Part shown: positions 42,933 through 55,475 of the stretch, piece by piece | Numbering within the stretch: position 1 is the stretch's first letter | How the letters are laid out: every line of letters starts with the position of its first letter | Made by a program: the position numbers and the translations under genes | Notes under the pieces: generated by a model | What the model saw: only the letters and a program-made list of their open reading frames with translations | The model's database searches: none | What the model was told of the DNA's origin: nothing | Assembly (NCBI RefSeq): GCF_003573695.1 | Contig: NW_020621603.1 | Coordinates: 16,603,116-16,667,115 of the forward strand | Source: Papaver somniferum | Lineage: Eukaryota > Streptophyta > Magnoliopsida > Ranunculales > Papaveraceae | Direction of reading: 5' to 3' | DNA length: 64,000 nt

Positions 42933-45775
42933 TGAAAAGACGAGGGTACCCAAATATACCTCAATCTAAAAAATTTCCACCTATAAGTCATTTCTTCAAG
43001 TGATTGTCTATGGACTGAGTCGAGACAATACAACGAATCGGTTCACACTTCGTGTGATCGTCTATGGATACGAGATCGAGACAATACGACAACAAGATAA
43101 CTTGCGTGATTGACTATGGATACAAGATCGAGACAATACAACAACGAAGTATGATTACTTGATAATACGTTTGGACTTAACCAAACACTATAGGATTGCT
43201 ATCAGGTAATTAGGAATTAACGTTTGTGTATTTTACTTCTAATTATAATAAATCAATTATAATTGCGTAAATAGAAAAGAAAAAGACACAACAAGATTTT
43301 GTTAACGAGGAAACCCCAAATGCAGAAAAAACCTGGGACCTTGTCCATAATTGAATACTCTAAGAATTAAGGCGCTATATAAAATCTAAACCAACTTCGT
43401 ATAATTAAGACCAAGCAACTAAACCTATAGTTCACCTAGTTCTCTCAGTATCCCTGCGCCTCCACTTGCAATAAGTCACGCACTTGGAACAATTCCTTTG
43501 GTTCGTATTCCAAACAGTAAAGGAACAACAAATCTATTCGGTAACAACTCTTTTCGAACAACGTGATATGAGTTTGACAAAAGGCTCTTCCGTTTATCCC
43601 AATAAACTCCATTGTCGGGTTCTTAGATCAGTCTATTTAACAACTACCAAAGTAATTGTTTAGACTATGCAATCAATACTATTAATCATAAAGAAATGTA
43701 TTGATGTCGATCTACGCAACTAATCAATCCAATATATCAAAAGATAAACCGATTATAGTTGGATCCCCAGCCGATCAAGTTTTGTGCACACCAAAGATTA
43801 TGAACTCAAATAAGAAAACTTATTTGTCTTCAAATCTTGTTAGATCTTCAATAAACACCTGCACACAAACAACTTGAATCTCTTGTGATCAATCACACAC
43901 AGAACGGAGTCTGTTAACGATGGATTATCACAAGACGTCTTTAGATCTACAAACAGTCTAAAGATCCTCGTCGATACTTCGAGCTACTTTGAGTGAATCT
44001 TATATCGGAAGAGAAGATTCTCAAGCCTTAACAAACTAGGTGCAATCAAAGTTCAACAACCGTTAGTCAATCAAATCAATCGAAAACTAATAATAAACTG
44101 TAATTATCTAGTTTCCCACCAAAGGTACTCGTAGAGCTTCTCAATCTCAGAGAAGTCTTTAAAACGAGCGGTCGTAAGAGATTTCGCCTAATTAGGTTAC
44201 TTTCCTCTCCGAATTGACGGCCCCACCAGTAAAAACACAACTAGGTAGTTTGCTGGCTCTGAGGATTAGTTTACTCGAAATGCAAACTTCAATATTTATA
44301 GATCAAGGAAGTTTGGCCACCAAGGAATTTCCAAAACCGAATATTCTCAAAGATATGCAATAAAGCCAAAATCAGTTTTCATAATTCCTGGAAATGCTCT
44401 GTCCAAATATTGATCGAAATCTCAGTAGAAAATCTCCAATTAGTAAATGCACATTACACTTTTTTTATTTTCTAAACACATGCATTTAATTGCTGGAAAT
44501 TAAAAGCATATAAAACTAAAAACCTTAATTAAAAGATTTTCAATTTATTTCGATCCAAGATTCTCCTTTCGTTATTAAGGAATATCTTTGAACAATAATA
44601 GATAAGAATTACTGCACATGTTCAAAGTATGTCGACATCTTTACTTTGTAAATCATTTTTCATATTTACAATCTTGGAACCGATTTTCCACACTTCCAAA
44701 CGAATTTAGATTAAGTTCATCTGATTTCCAAGAACTATGTGATTAATCAAAAACATTCAATCACCATTCATGGGTTTAACGGTTTAACCAAACATAAATT
44801 TCGGTTCTACCTCCAAGTGGCTACTAGGATCGGTCACAATAGTTTCCAAAACTTTGTTAACTAAGTACCAGGTTCGGCTACCACTTATTTATGGTACTTA
44901 CTTGTGATCGGTTGCACAAGTTATAGGATCGGTTACACTAATTACTAAAAGTTATTAACCTACTACAAGGATCGATTACACATCTTTTGATTATTCCCAC
45001 CAAGTTCTAGGATCGGTTACCCAATGACTAGGAATGGTCACACCAATTACAAATATCGATCATACCATCTCGGGTGATTACTTAAGATTGGTTTCACTAA
45101 TAATAGTCATACTGATACATAAGTTAGGCATTGTGAATAGTTTTACCAAGATACATAAACAAGTTATGAGCGGTTATACCAAACACACATATTGGTAATC
45201 CAAAGATTTGCAATGAATAAAAATACCAATAAGCCTAGCGATTTCCCTTCCGATTCACAAAAAAAGTTTATGAATGTACTTCCTTTAAACGAATGTAAAA
45301 CATTGTTTCCTAGGACGAAATCTTCACCCATACCCATACACATAATCACAATAACATTCATATGATTATGTCGATGTCTTATATACAAGTTCGAAAGATA
45401 AGCGTTATACTTCGTATTATAATTCCTTAATACTACGTCTAACTAGAGTATAATCATTCACAACTACGTATTTATGTTTTCAATATAGCACGACTTGAAA
45501 TATACGTTAGGAATGAAACAGTTCAAGTCAAAATATTACTAACCTCAAGAGGAAGGATGACGTCATCGATGTAGCTCTTTACTTCTTCACATTCTTCAAG
45601 TCTTCGAGTAATACTTTTATGTCTCATATCCTAATAACTTTCTATCTAACCTATACGAAGTTGACTCTAGTAAATAATTAAGCGACTCTTTAAATGAGTT
45701 TTGATTCACTAAAATATGACAACCAAACTTGACATACCAACGCTTGGTGGGTTCAAACGAGCTATGCTCTAACAG
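42933..45775 (-). repeat. 2.84 kb LTR of copia-type element (LTR II)
   Basis: It matches LTR I along its length, apart from an insertion of about 100 bases at 44582-44683 relative to LTR I. Ends are TGAAAA...TAACA on the plus strand. To its right lies the 78-base internal remnant of another copia copy. Confidence 0.75.
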
Positions 45776-46479
45776 ACTCGTTGATAACATGTTTAGACCG
45801 CTTACAAACACAAACTTATTCGGTCTATGATGTTTGCCCTCTCTAATACCAATTGAAAATGAGAGGGTACCAACTGCACCACCAGGTTTTTCGTTCGACA
45901 ACTTGTATGGACCAAACATAATAAAATCACAAGTAGGTCAAAGCAAAGACACCTGAGTAAGACTGTATATAAAAAAATTCTTTTTCTTTTCGACAATCAA
46001 TATTTTTGACTAAAAGCCCGTGAACTTGATTGTATAGAAGAGTTCTTGGACGATCTTGAAAATCAATATCCAATATAAATCTAGTCGTATCCTAATCAAG
46101 CGTATCCGAATTCTAGCAAGTATGAACCTCGCAATCTATCTTTCAAGATATGAAATCAACAAGAGCGAGTCTTATTTTTTATCTCAATTAATAAGGAGCT
46201 AACCTATATTGATTTATTACACACTACTTGTGTTATTCCTATTATAAATATAAAACAATATAATGTTGATAAGGAAAAACACAGGACACCAGAAGTTTTG
46301 TAAACGAGGAAAACTGCACCTGCAGAAAAAATCTGGGACCCCGTCCAGCTTTGAACAATACACTTTATTAAACCGTTTGTCCTACTATTATACTTCAGAC
46401 TGGAATGTATTTAAGACCGAAGTAATTCTCCAAGAAATTCAGTTGCATCGTGTTGATTACGCCTCTTGAACCTTGCAAG
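45776..46479 (-). mobile_element. Copia-type copy III, interrupted by units II and by the large gypsy element
   Basis: A primer-site variant (reverse complement TGGTATTAGAGA, 45840-45851) is followed by an LTR start TGAAAATGAGAGGGTACC at 45854. The LTR is related to but diverged from LTR I and II (shared AACGAGGAAA and CTGCAGAAAAAA-TCTGGGACC blocks at 46300-46345). Its internal part to the left is cut after 78 bases by LTR II; its LTR is cut at 46479/46480 by the start of the gypsy LTR. Confidence 0.65.
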
Positions 46480-46952
46480 TGTTGATGATGGATTTTAGTT
46501 CATGGCTAAAATTGAAACCAAATTTATGCGTAGACATCCTGCAAAGGATAGAGCCACTAATAAGTGATGAATACTTCTCCACTTTACTAATTCATCCAGG
46601 TTAGAGCATGTAGCAACAATCTCTTATACCCTGTGAATTTATAGCGTTATCAATTAATACATGACTAGCCTTGTATTTCCTGTTCCGCTGAACTCTCATT
46701 ATTAGTGCGGCATGACGACTGAGTGTTGCTCTCAGCAGAGTAACATGAATCTCCAAACGTTGATAATGAGGTATGCACGAAATACTCGTACAGGCTACAT
46801 CTCTCGGTGTGTTATACTAACCCGATTGAGCATATTTGAATCTGAACTGTCGATATCAGTCTCAGAAACAATCATGACCACGCAAGTTGGCCGCACGATT
46901 TAACCAGCCTAGACGATCCTCAGCAGGAGCAGGCTACTACATTAATGACCAC
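46480..46952 (+). repeat. 5' LTR of large gypsy element, first part
   Basis: It matches 62288-62757 closely (both begin TGTTGATG-TGGATTTTAGTTCA and end ATTAATG). Confidence 0.9.
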
Positions 46953-48434
46953 TGATTAATGATTTTTCGTGGGTTGTAGTAATGAGGTTCAAACTCTCGG
47001 ATTTGTGAAGGATAATTTTTTAGACTTAATAAAAAAAATATACAATAAAATATTAACAATGGTGAGAGGTACTGGGACTAATGATTCGGTCAATCTTCAT
47101 AAAATAGGGCTCAATGAATTATTCTCGACAATAATCGCTCAAAACATAAGTTATATGGACTCTTATTTTGCCAAAGTAGATTCTCAAAAAATTGATTGTA
47201 AATGTTAAGCATGTAACATCAAATCACCTAAGCTAAGCATGACCCATCTAATCAAATAACACCCAATTTAATCAAATCATATTTCAATTAATTTTTAATG
47301 CAAAAGTCTTAAAAAGAATTAATTAAATTACCCATGTATGAAGCTCGGCCTCCTCCGTCGTCCCAGTGTTGGGGTTTAGCTCATCATAGTAAAAATGCTC
47401 TCAAAATAATTTATTATGGATCAAAAATGGTTTACAAATGATGAGAAGAAGAGAAAATGGTGTAAACAGCTAATGTGCGACCCACAGGAAGCGTCACACA
47501 AGAACGATACATATGAATTGTTGTAATAAATTACGACCCACACTCCGCTGTCGCTGTCACTGTTGAAGAACGACTGCTCTGGCAGGTCCGTTCTTCGTGT
47601 TCTTCATCATCATCATCATCAGCAGCAGAGTTTTGTTAAACTATGATTTCGTCTTCTCTAGCTCTCCCTAGCTCCCAAAACTCTCGACACGCCTTCTAGG
47701 ACTCATGTATCTCCTATTTATACATTCCAGGTGCATCAAATCTCGCCGTTAATTCCTCAAAATCTTCACAGTAAAGGAAAATTATTCTTGGGAATAATTT
47801 CTTATTTTCTTTCTCTGCATGCGTTAATTGTCTTGATAATTTCCACAATCTGTTGATATGCAACCTAAGAGAATATCTGCACTTAACTTCCACAACCCAT
47901 GCAACATCTTTACGTAATTTTCTTTCCAAGTTTAACCGATATCTCTTCTTTCCTGCTTTAATCGAGAATCGATTATCTGGCCAAATTTGATCGATCCCAA
48001 CCACCACAATATCTTCTTATATCCATATCACATATACCCATTAAGTTTCAGCGATTTAATCTCCTTATAACACCTTCAAAAATCGATTGGAAAATCTACC
48101 AATGTATAAAGAAAATTTCCCGCCAAAATTTATTTTTGAATTTGAGAAGAAGGGTGCCACTTAACCAGAGTTGGGGTGTGAATAGCAATTGGGGTGGAAA
48201 TAGTATTTTTTCTGGGTTCCTCAAGCACATTTCTGGGGCGTTTCCAGTGCATTTCTGTGGTGCCTACGATACATTTCTCCGGGGTGTAAAACACTGCTTT
48301 TTGAGCCCATTTCGCCGCAAGGGCTTATTTCTCTAATAATTCCTACAAAGACATAAAAGAACACAATTAATACAAAATTGAGCACTAACAATACATACAA
48401 TAGAGACATATTAGACACATAAATGCGTCTATCA
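46953..48434 (-). repeat. 3' LTR (left) of the nested non-autonomous element
   Basis: 1482 bases, with a TATA box on the minus strand (TATAAATAGG, about 47713-47722) and a CAT/CAG triplet microsatellite at about 47606-47626. Near-identical to 54006-55475. Confidence 0.9.
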
Positions 48435-49745
48435 GCACCCCCAAACTTATTATTTGCTAGTCCTCGAGCAAATTTATTCTAGAAAGGAAAATCATTTGAA
48501 CCCCTAGGTGGTCCTAGTGGCGGAGTGTTGTCTCCGGAGGGTTTACCAGAGGTGTACCCACAAAACCTTTACTCCATACCCTAGCTATCTACGCAAAACC
48601 TTGGAAAGCACTAAAGAACCTCCTTGGTTGGCATACAATTATTGACTCTAAGAGGAAGAACCCTGATGCGAAATTCCAATTGCTGTACACGAGTTTGCAC
48701 TCAAGCATACTAAAATTCATATAAGTGACAGAGCTCTACTAAGATAGTTTCAGGATGTACATCATACTCGGAGTCAGACTAATCACATGAAAAGATTAAG
48801 AAGATGGAAAAAGAAAAATGTAGATGGTTGAAAAGTGAACGGTGTTTCCCATATCTGTCTGAAGGCCTCTGCCAAGATGAACCTAACCTAAATGAATGAG
48901 ATACCAGTCTGAATAATATTAACACACTGGCATATACAAGGGAACCAGTGGTTAATAATCCTAACTCTAGGACAACACAACTGGCATATACAAGGGTACC
49001 AGTGGTCGATTTTATTAAACACACATTTATTTAAGAACTACCAACATGATTGGACCTTGTGGACCGAAGCGCATGTTTCTTGTCAGCAGATTACATGGTG
49101 ATTCCCGTGGGTCCTGCATTCCACGCTTGTTTAGGCGACGGAGATAGGGAGAACACACACATATTGCTATCCAAGTGTTAGTATTTATTCCGATTGGCCT
49201 ACTGGTTTGGTCTTTTTTTCTTTTTTTTTTGAAAAGGTAACTCAGTCACTCTATTTCACCCTAGCAAAGGTAACAACTTGAATCGTGTGCCCCACTAAAT
49301 CACTTGAAATAAAATAAAACTAAAAATAGAAAGTGAAAAGGACTCGACGAGATATGGCGAAACTATCATGTTAATTCTAACACCTGAGCTCTGTGCTTTT
49401 ATGAATAGACTCTATAGATGTTTCCATCTAGTCAGATTGGTTCCTCAACTCCTAAAACAAAAATGTTTCCATCCACTTAGATTGGTTAGTGCTATCCTTA
49501 ATAGGCGTAAATTTCTAGGCTCTGGGGTTTATTTATTGCAACTAAAAAGTTTCTCCCATACCCCCAAACTTAAATCTAAAATTGTCCTCAATGTTCTAAA
49601 GATGAAACTAAAAGCATGAATAAGGATAAACTGTTACCATTTGAAGCGAAAGTTAAGGAAAGATATTACCGTGTTGCATGAGCATGGGATACCTCCCAAG
49701 AAGTGCTAAGTTTAAAGTCTTCATCCAGACTTAGGAAAGGATTAG
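48435..49745 (-). other. 3' non-coding part of the nested element
   Basis: It begins at the polypurine tract. Short direct repeats such as ACTGGCATATACAAGGG (48928, 48980) and the ATGTTTCCATC-TAGATTGGTT pair (about 49420-49490) occur. No credible frame. Confidence 0.5.
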
Positions 49746-51501
49746 TCAACTCGAACCATAAAGTAACAGTCGAAATAACTGTGGGTCTTCAAAACTAAAT
49801 AGAGCTGACCAAAGGAAACTGCAATGAACCAAGAAAGTGGACAAGAATAGCATGCCCTTACTTAGTTTCCTGAAAACTATCGCTAATTGCGGTTCAGCTT
49901 CAGGTTCTATGAAAGGGTCTAAATAGAATATTTTCATTGGTGCGTTTCTTCATAGATGAGATCCGAATCACTAGGTCTTAGAGTCTGTAAAAACTCAAAT
50001 ACGAACTTAGAATCACGAAGTAATAACCTAAATAGTTGCGGATCCTCTAAGTCAATCAGATATGACTTACATAGTTGACCACAGTGAGAGTAGTGGTCAT
50101 TCTTAGGAAAATGTGTCGATTCTATTAACCTAAAGTACTTAGGCTTAGTCTCAGAACTTAATATTCGACTCATTTGAAACGTTCCCACAGTTGGAAGAAA
50201 ACTATTTGGTGGGAAAACAAAGTCAATCTGGGTATCATAGCCTGGGCAAACCACATCAACCAGAGGATGGGTTTCTAATAACTGAACTCCTTCATGGACA
50301 TCATTAGGCTCAGGAAAACGAGTATGAAGGTAATCTTGTAAAATGGTCGAGGCACAGATATCAAGTCCTAAGTGTGGGGACTTTCTGAGAGTTAAAGGTA
50401 AGGCACTAGGGAAGTGATAATCACCCCCAAACTTAGAGTTTTCTGTGTCTCTAGATAGACCTCTAATTATTTCTTGAATTTCCGTATATTCAGAGTCCTT
50501 AAAATATTCAAGAGATTCTTCTAAGTTATTATCAGGTAGTGCATCTTTACTCATCTCTACGGGTCTATCTTCTTTTTCCAAGACTATTGTTTCTAAGTCG
50601 CTAGACTCTAAAACAGTATTTTCGAAATGAACCCGTTCCTCTAAACCACTATCAGCTTCGTAATCAAAAGGAAAATCTACATCGTCTAAAACGGTGGTAT
50701 CCCTAATCAAATCCTCGTCCTTTTGAAAAGGTGAATAATCATAAAAATTATTTGGATTTGAACTAGAAATAATATAATCACTATACAGCTCAATTGGATT
50801 ACTAGACTCCTGATCACTATGCCTACATATTTCAGATTCTTCATTACTGTTATCCTCATCATCATAGTACGAAGATGATTGAACCTTATCTAAATAAGTA
50901 GTGTCTTTTATTCTAACCTCGTCCTCTAAATTAGGCAAATATTCACTATTTACATCAAGGGTAAAATTGGAAACACTATTTTGGAATGTAAGATTATTTC
51001 GAGCAAGTCTTTCGTTCGTCTCAGCCATCATCTTGAGGGATTCCTCTATAGAAAGTTCACTCATTATTGTAGTTCTTTCGTCTAGAATTACACTATTCAT
51101 CTTAGCTAACTTACGCGTCGACTCAGCTAACTCCCTGAGGGACTCTTCTAAAGGAGGAATAGGAACAGAGGGATCATAAAAAGGAATTTCAATAGTTTGA
51201 TTGTATCCTCTAGAGACGAAGAACTAGTACTATAATCTTCTTGCTCGTAAGACTGATGCATGTGTGGATAGTAATTGGGCTCACCAGGGTATGACCCATA
51301 TCCTTCCAAATGATGGCGTTCCCAACCACTATTCCCAACATGGTCATAGAAAGGATGATGTCCATATTCAAATTCAGGTCGATATTCATTGTATTGGCTT
51401 CTATCATACCAGCTCGACATTCTTAAATGCAAGGGAATTCTACACAACCACAAACAAGGCCGACTCGACTCCACCAAAGCAAACCTAAAGATTTCTAGCA
51501 A
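49746..51501 (-). pseudogene. Protein of the nested non-autonomous element, about 520 residues, one frameshift
   Basis: The first part, 51148-51501, reads MSSWYDRSQYNEYRPEFEYG and on through a Tyr/His/Ser-rich region to SSSSLEDTIK. A one-base shift near 51195 leads into the second frame (IEIPFYDPSVPIPPLEESL ... 49934), which is acidic and Ser-rich, contains two related heptad-like units (SLRELAESTRKLAK, SLKMMAETNERLAR), and ends EDPQLFRLLLRDSKFVFEF... A further short frame at 49746-49937 repeats EDPQLFRLLL. No zinc knuckle, protease or RT motif is visible. Its position after the primer site suggests a Gag-like role, but I do not recognise the family. Confidence 0.55.
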
Positions 51502-52019
51502 ACAAAAAGCATGATGGCTCCACTTAGATTGTTTTCTAGACCAGCTTCTATTCCTTCGAAAAGGAATTCGTTATAATTTGAGCACACCCCTCTGGAATCA
51601 ATCCGAGCTAATGTAAGTTGAATCGAGGCGAGGGAAGCTTAGTAGAGCTTTGATACCCAAGGCCTCACCGTATTAGAAGGCGTCACAGTCACGCATTCAA
51701 CTCACAGAAACCATCATGAACTTTGAAGTGTGCTTAAAGAGGAACCAATATTTTTCGAACGAGTTTCCTATTAAGCTCGTTACCCTATCGGTCTCGTTCT
51801 ATTCCAAATTTTAAATCTTGGTTTCGCGTTAAGTTTCGTTTTCCTAAGGCGGGCAAGAAGGGAGCGGTGATGAAATCCGAATCCTTATCTTATATTGGCC
51901 ATGCCTTTCCCTTTACTAGGAATTTAAAAACAGTCCAAATTCGTCCTCAATCAATGAATCACCTTAAGGAATACAGTAACTCGCTTACAGGAGATTCGCG
52001 AGTGTTTCGATGGACTTAC
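51502..52019 (-). other. Leader part of the nested element
   Basis: No frame. It is split from the rest of the leader (53568-54005) by the solo LTR. Confidence 0.5.
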
Positions 52020-53562
52020 TGATGGATTTTCAAATGATGTTGTAGTTGTGGTAAAAACTGGGTTCTTTTCAGACTTGTGAAGAAAACAATTTTTATAGAT
52101 TTAAATTAAACAGGCAACTAAATAAAATAATTCAAAGTTTTGGAGAAAAATACCAAGACTAGGATTCCACCATTGACCAAATAAATATTAAACTCTAAAT
52201 AATATTCATGCAATTCTATCTTTAAAAATAATTCTAATATTTGCCTCAAATATATTTTTGAAGTAATAATTGTAATCACAAAGTATAAAACATCAAAAGT
52301 TTTAAAACCCAGCATGCTTCATCAAAATAATTCACAACTATTCAATAAAAACTAATATTTCAAATTTAATTCCATGCAAATAATCAAATAATAATATTGC
52401 AATAAATAATAAAATTAGAATTATACCAATCAATATGGATCAATGGCTTCCTCCGTCGTCTCGGCTAATGGGTTTAGCTCCTCATCCCAAAAACACACTC
52501 ACAAGATAAATTCATGGCTAAAATAGGTGTTTTTATTGATGTATATAAGATGAAACAGGAATTAGCAACGCTGCAGAAGTGTTACAGCGTCACTGTTACA
52601 AAGGGGTAAGTGCTGAAAATTAAACGATAGTTTTCTGTTGCTGTAAAACAACGACACTCGTTTCTGTTTTAAGACTGTTGAAGAACGACTGCCTTAGCAG
52701 GTCTGTTCTTCCTCTTCTTCTTCCTCCTCGAACAGCAGCAGCAGCAGCACTGTAACTCTCTGTAATCGCTTCTCCTCGGCTCTCCTAGACTCTAAACTCT
52801 CTCCTAAGGTTTTCCCAACCTTTTTTATGACTTGAAACCACTCTTATATATCCCATAGACCCCAAATATCTCGTATAAATTCAAGATTTCTTCTCCGTGC
52901 AGTTAAGAGAATATCTCTCTTCAATCCTCCCTGTACGCGTCTTCTGACCTCTTCTGAGTTATCTAAACTCTCCAAACTCCAACTAATACTTGAACAGGAC
53001 CAGGTACATCCATATCCTGGCGTCAAAGTCCTCCTGAAATCTCTCAAAAATCTTCTAAACTTGAAACATAACACGTCTCTCGGTTGAGACTTTGAAACCC
53101 TCTCTCGGCCATTCCAGCCCAATTGGTTGGGTCCAATCGATTGTAACAGACCTGTTGAGTCTTGTAGAGTCCATACGTACCAAATACAGCCATTGAATCT
53201 CCTAAAATCACGTAGAAATTCGATCTCCAAATCTGCTCCTCGATGCATGCATTTTCCCGCCAAAAATGCATTTTTGAAAACGTGAAGAAATGTGACCTTC
53301 CCCTATCCAGTCCCGGTATCCCTTTAGCAGATGCCTGGAAATGGGTCACCCCTTAGTAATTAGGTTACCCCTTATCCAAAGTGAGAGTCCGTATAGTAAT
53401 TTTCTCCCACGAGCGCAAAAACCACTTTTTTAGCCAATTTCACCGCAAAAGCTTATTTCTCCAGAAATACCTACAGGGACATAAAAATCCATAATAAGTA
53501 CAAAAATGGGTACTAACACAGTATACAATTGGGCTATATTAGACACATAAATGCGTCTATCA
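52020..53562 (-). repeat. Solo LTR of a sister family, TSD CTTAC
   Basis: It starts TGATGGATTTTCAAATG and ends GCGTCTATCA, and aligns over its whole length with the host element's LTR but is strongly diverged (shared blocks include TCCTCCGTCGTC, GTTGAAGAACGACTGC and ATTAGACACATAAATGCG). CTTAC occurs on both sides (52015-52019 and 53563-53567). No second LTR or internal region is present, so it is a solo LTR left by recombination. Confidence 0.88.
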
Positions 53563-53567
53563 CTTAC

Positions 53568-54005
53568 CTCCCGTACCAGACGGGGGATGAACCGTTGAAG
53601 TCGACTCGGGCCACGACTCCTATGTCATGTACGAACCCGATGGGCCGAGACGATATAGTAATCGTCGTCCTTCCCTGCACACAGTTTATATAAATATTTT
53701 TTTTTAATAATACCCTTCCGTAGGGTTAAAAAAAGAATAAAGTCCAGTTGTCCAGAATAAAGTCCAAAAATTACAAAAATTATGAAAAATAAAGCCTATT
53801 TACAAATCCAAAAAAACAATTTTGTCTTTTTTTCTTCTCTTTTAGCTTTTAGATTTTTGTTCCCAAGTCCTCAGTATTCCACTTCGAACCTGTAAATCAA
53901 AGACACAAAAAGAAACGTAAAAAGGAACAAATAATAGTAAAAAAAAAAGAAAAAAAAAACCTAAAAATTCTATCTAAGCACAAATCCGCGTCGGCGGCGC
54001 CAAAA
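53568..54005 (-). other. Leader and primer-binding site of the nested element
   Basis: Next to the LTR at 54006 the minus strand reads TTTTGGCGCCGCCGACGCGG. The first nine bases match the Asp-tRNA-type primer site of Athila-like elements; the rest differs. No gene. Confidence 0.7.
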
Positions 54006-55475
54006 TGATTAATGATTTTTCGTGGGTTGTAGTAATGAGGCTCAAACTCTCGGATTTGTGAAGGATAATTTTTTAGACTTAATAAGAAAATATACAATAA
54101 AATATTAACAATGGTGAGAGGTACTGAGACTAATGATTCGGCTAATCTTCATAAAATAGGGCTCAATGAATTATTCTAGACAATAATCGCTCAAAACATA
54201 AGTTATATGGACTCTTATTTTGCCAAAGTAGATTCTCAAAAAATTGATTGTAAATGTTAAGCATGGAACATCAAATCACCTAAGCTAAGCATGACCCATC
54301 TAATCAAATAACACCCAATTTAATCAAATCATATTTCAATTAATTTTTAATGCAAAAGTCTTAAAAAGAATTAATTAAATTACCCATGCTCGGCCTCCTC
54401 CGTCGTCCCAGTGTTGGGGTTTAGCTCATCATAGTAAAAATGCTCTCAAAATAATTTATTATGGCTCAAAAATGGTTTACAAATGATGAGAAGAAGAGAA
54501 AATGGTGTAAACAGCTAATGTGCGACCCACAGGAAGTGTCACACAAGAACGATACATATGAATTGCTGTAATAAATTACGACCCACACTCCGCTGTCGCT
54601 GTCACTGTTGAAGAACGACTGCTCTGGCAGGTCCGTTCTTCGTGTTCTTCATCATCATCATCAGCAGCAGCAGAGTTTTGTTAAACTCTGATTTCGTCTT
54701 CTCTAGCTCTCCCTAGCTCCCAAAACTCTCGACACGCCTTCTAGGACTCATGTATCTCCTATTTATACATTCCAGGCGCATCAAATCTCGCCGTTAATTC
54801 CTCAAAATCTTCACAGTAAAGGAAGATTATTCTTGGGAATAATTTCTTATTTTCTTTCTCTGCATGCGTTAATTGTCTTGATAATTTCCACAATCTGTTG
54901 ATATGCAACCTAGGAGAATATATGCACTTAACTTCCACAACCCACGCAGCATCTTTACATAATTTTCTTTCCAAGTTTAACCGATATCTCTTCTTTCCTG
55001 CTTTAATCGAGAATCGATTTTCTGGCCAAATTTGATCGATCCCAACCATCACAATATCTTCTTATATCCATATCACATATAATAGTTTCAGCGATTTAAT
55101 CTCCTTATACCACCTTTAAAAATCGATTGGAAAATCTACCAGTGTATAAAGAAAATTTCCCGCCAAAAATTATTTTTGAATTTGAGAAGAAGGGTGCTCC
55201 TTAACCAGAGTTGGGGTGCGAATAGCAATTGGGGTGGAAATAGTAATTTTTATGGGTTCCTCAAGCACATTTCTGGGGCGTTTCCGGTGCATTTTCTGGG
55301 GTGCCTACGATACATTTCTCCGGGGTGTAAAACACTGCTTTTTGAGCCCATTTCGCCGCAAGGGCTTATTTCTCTAATAATTCCTACAAAGACATAAAAT
55401 AACACAATTAATACAAAATTGAGCACTAACAATACATAAAATAGAGACATATTAGACACATAAATGCGTCTATCA
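54006..55475 (-). repeat. 5' LTR (right) of the nested non-autonomous element
   Basis: 1470 bases; differs from the left LTR by a few substitutions and small indels, for example loss of TATGAAG-like bases near 54388. TATA box on the minus strand at about 54755-54765. Confidence 0.9.

Larger units (their letters stand above)
46953..55475 (-). mobile_element. Non-autonomous LTR retrotransposon nested in the gypsy 5' LTR, TSD ACCAC
   Basis: LTRs 46953-48434 and 54006-55475 both start TGATTAATGATTTTTCG and end GCGTCTATCA. The 5 bp ACCAC flanks the element on both sides (46948-46952 and 55476-55480), and the gypsy LTR continues across it, so the insertion is exact. Minus orientation: next to 54006 the minus strand reads TGGCGCCGCCGACGCGG as primer site, and next to 48434 it reads TTTGGGGGTGC as polypurine tract. 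Between are one broken protein frame and a solo LTR insertion; no pol is seen. Confidence 0.92.
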
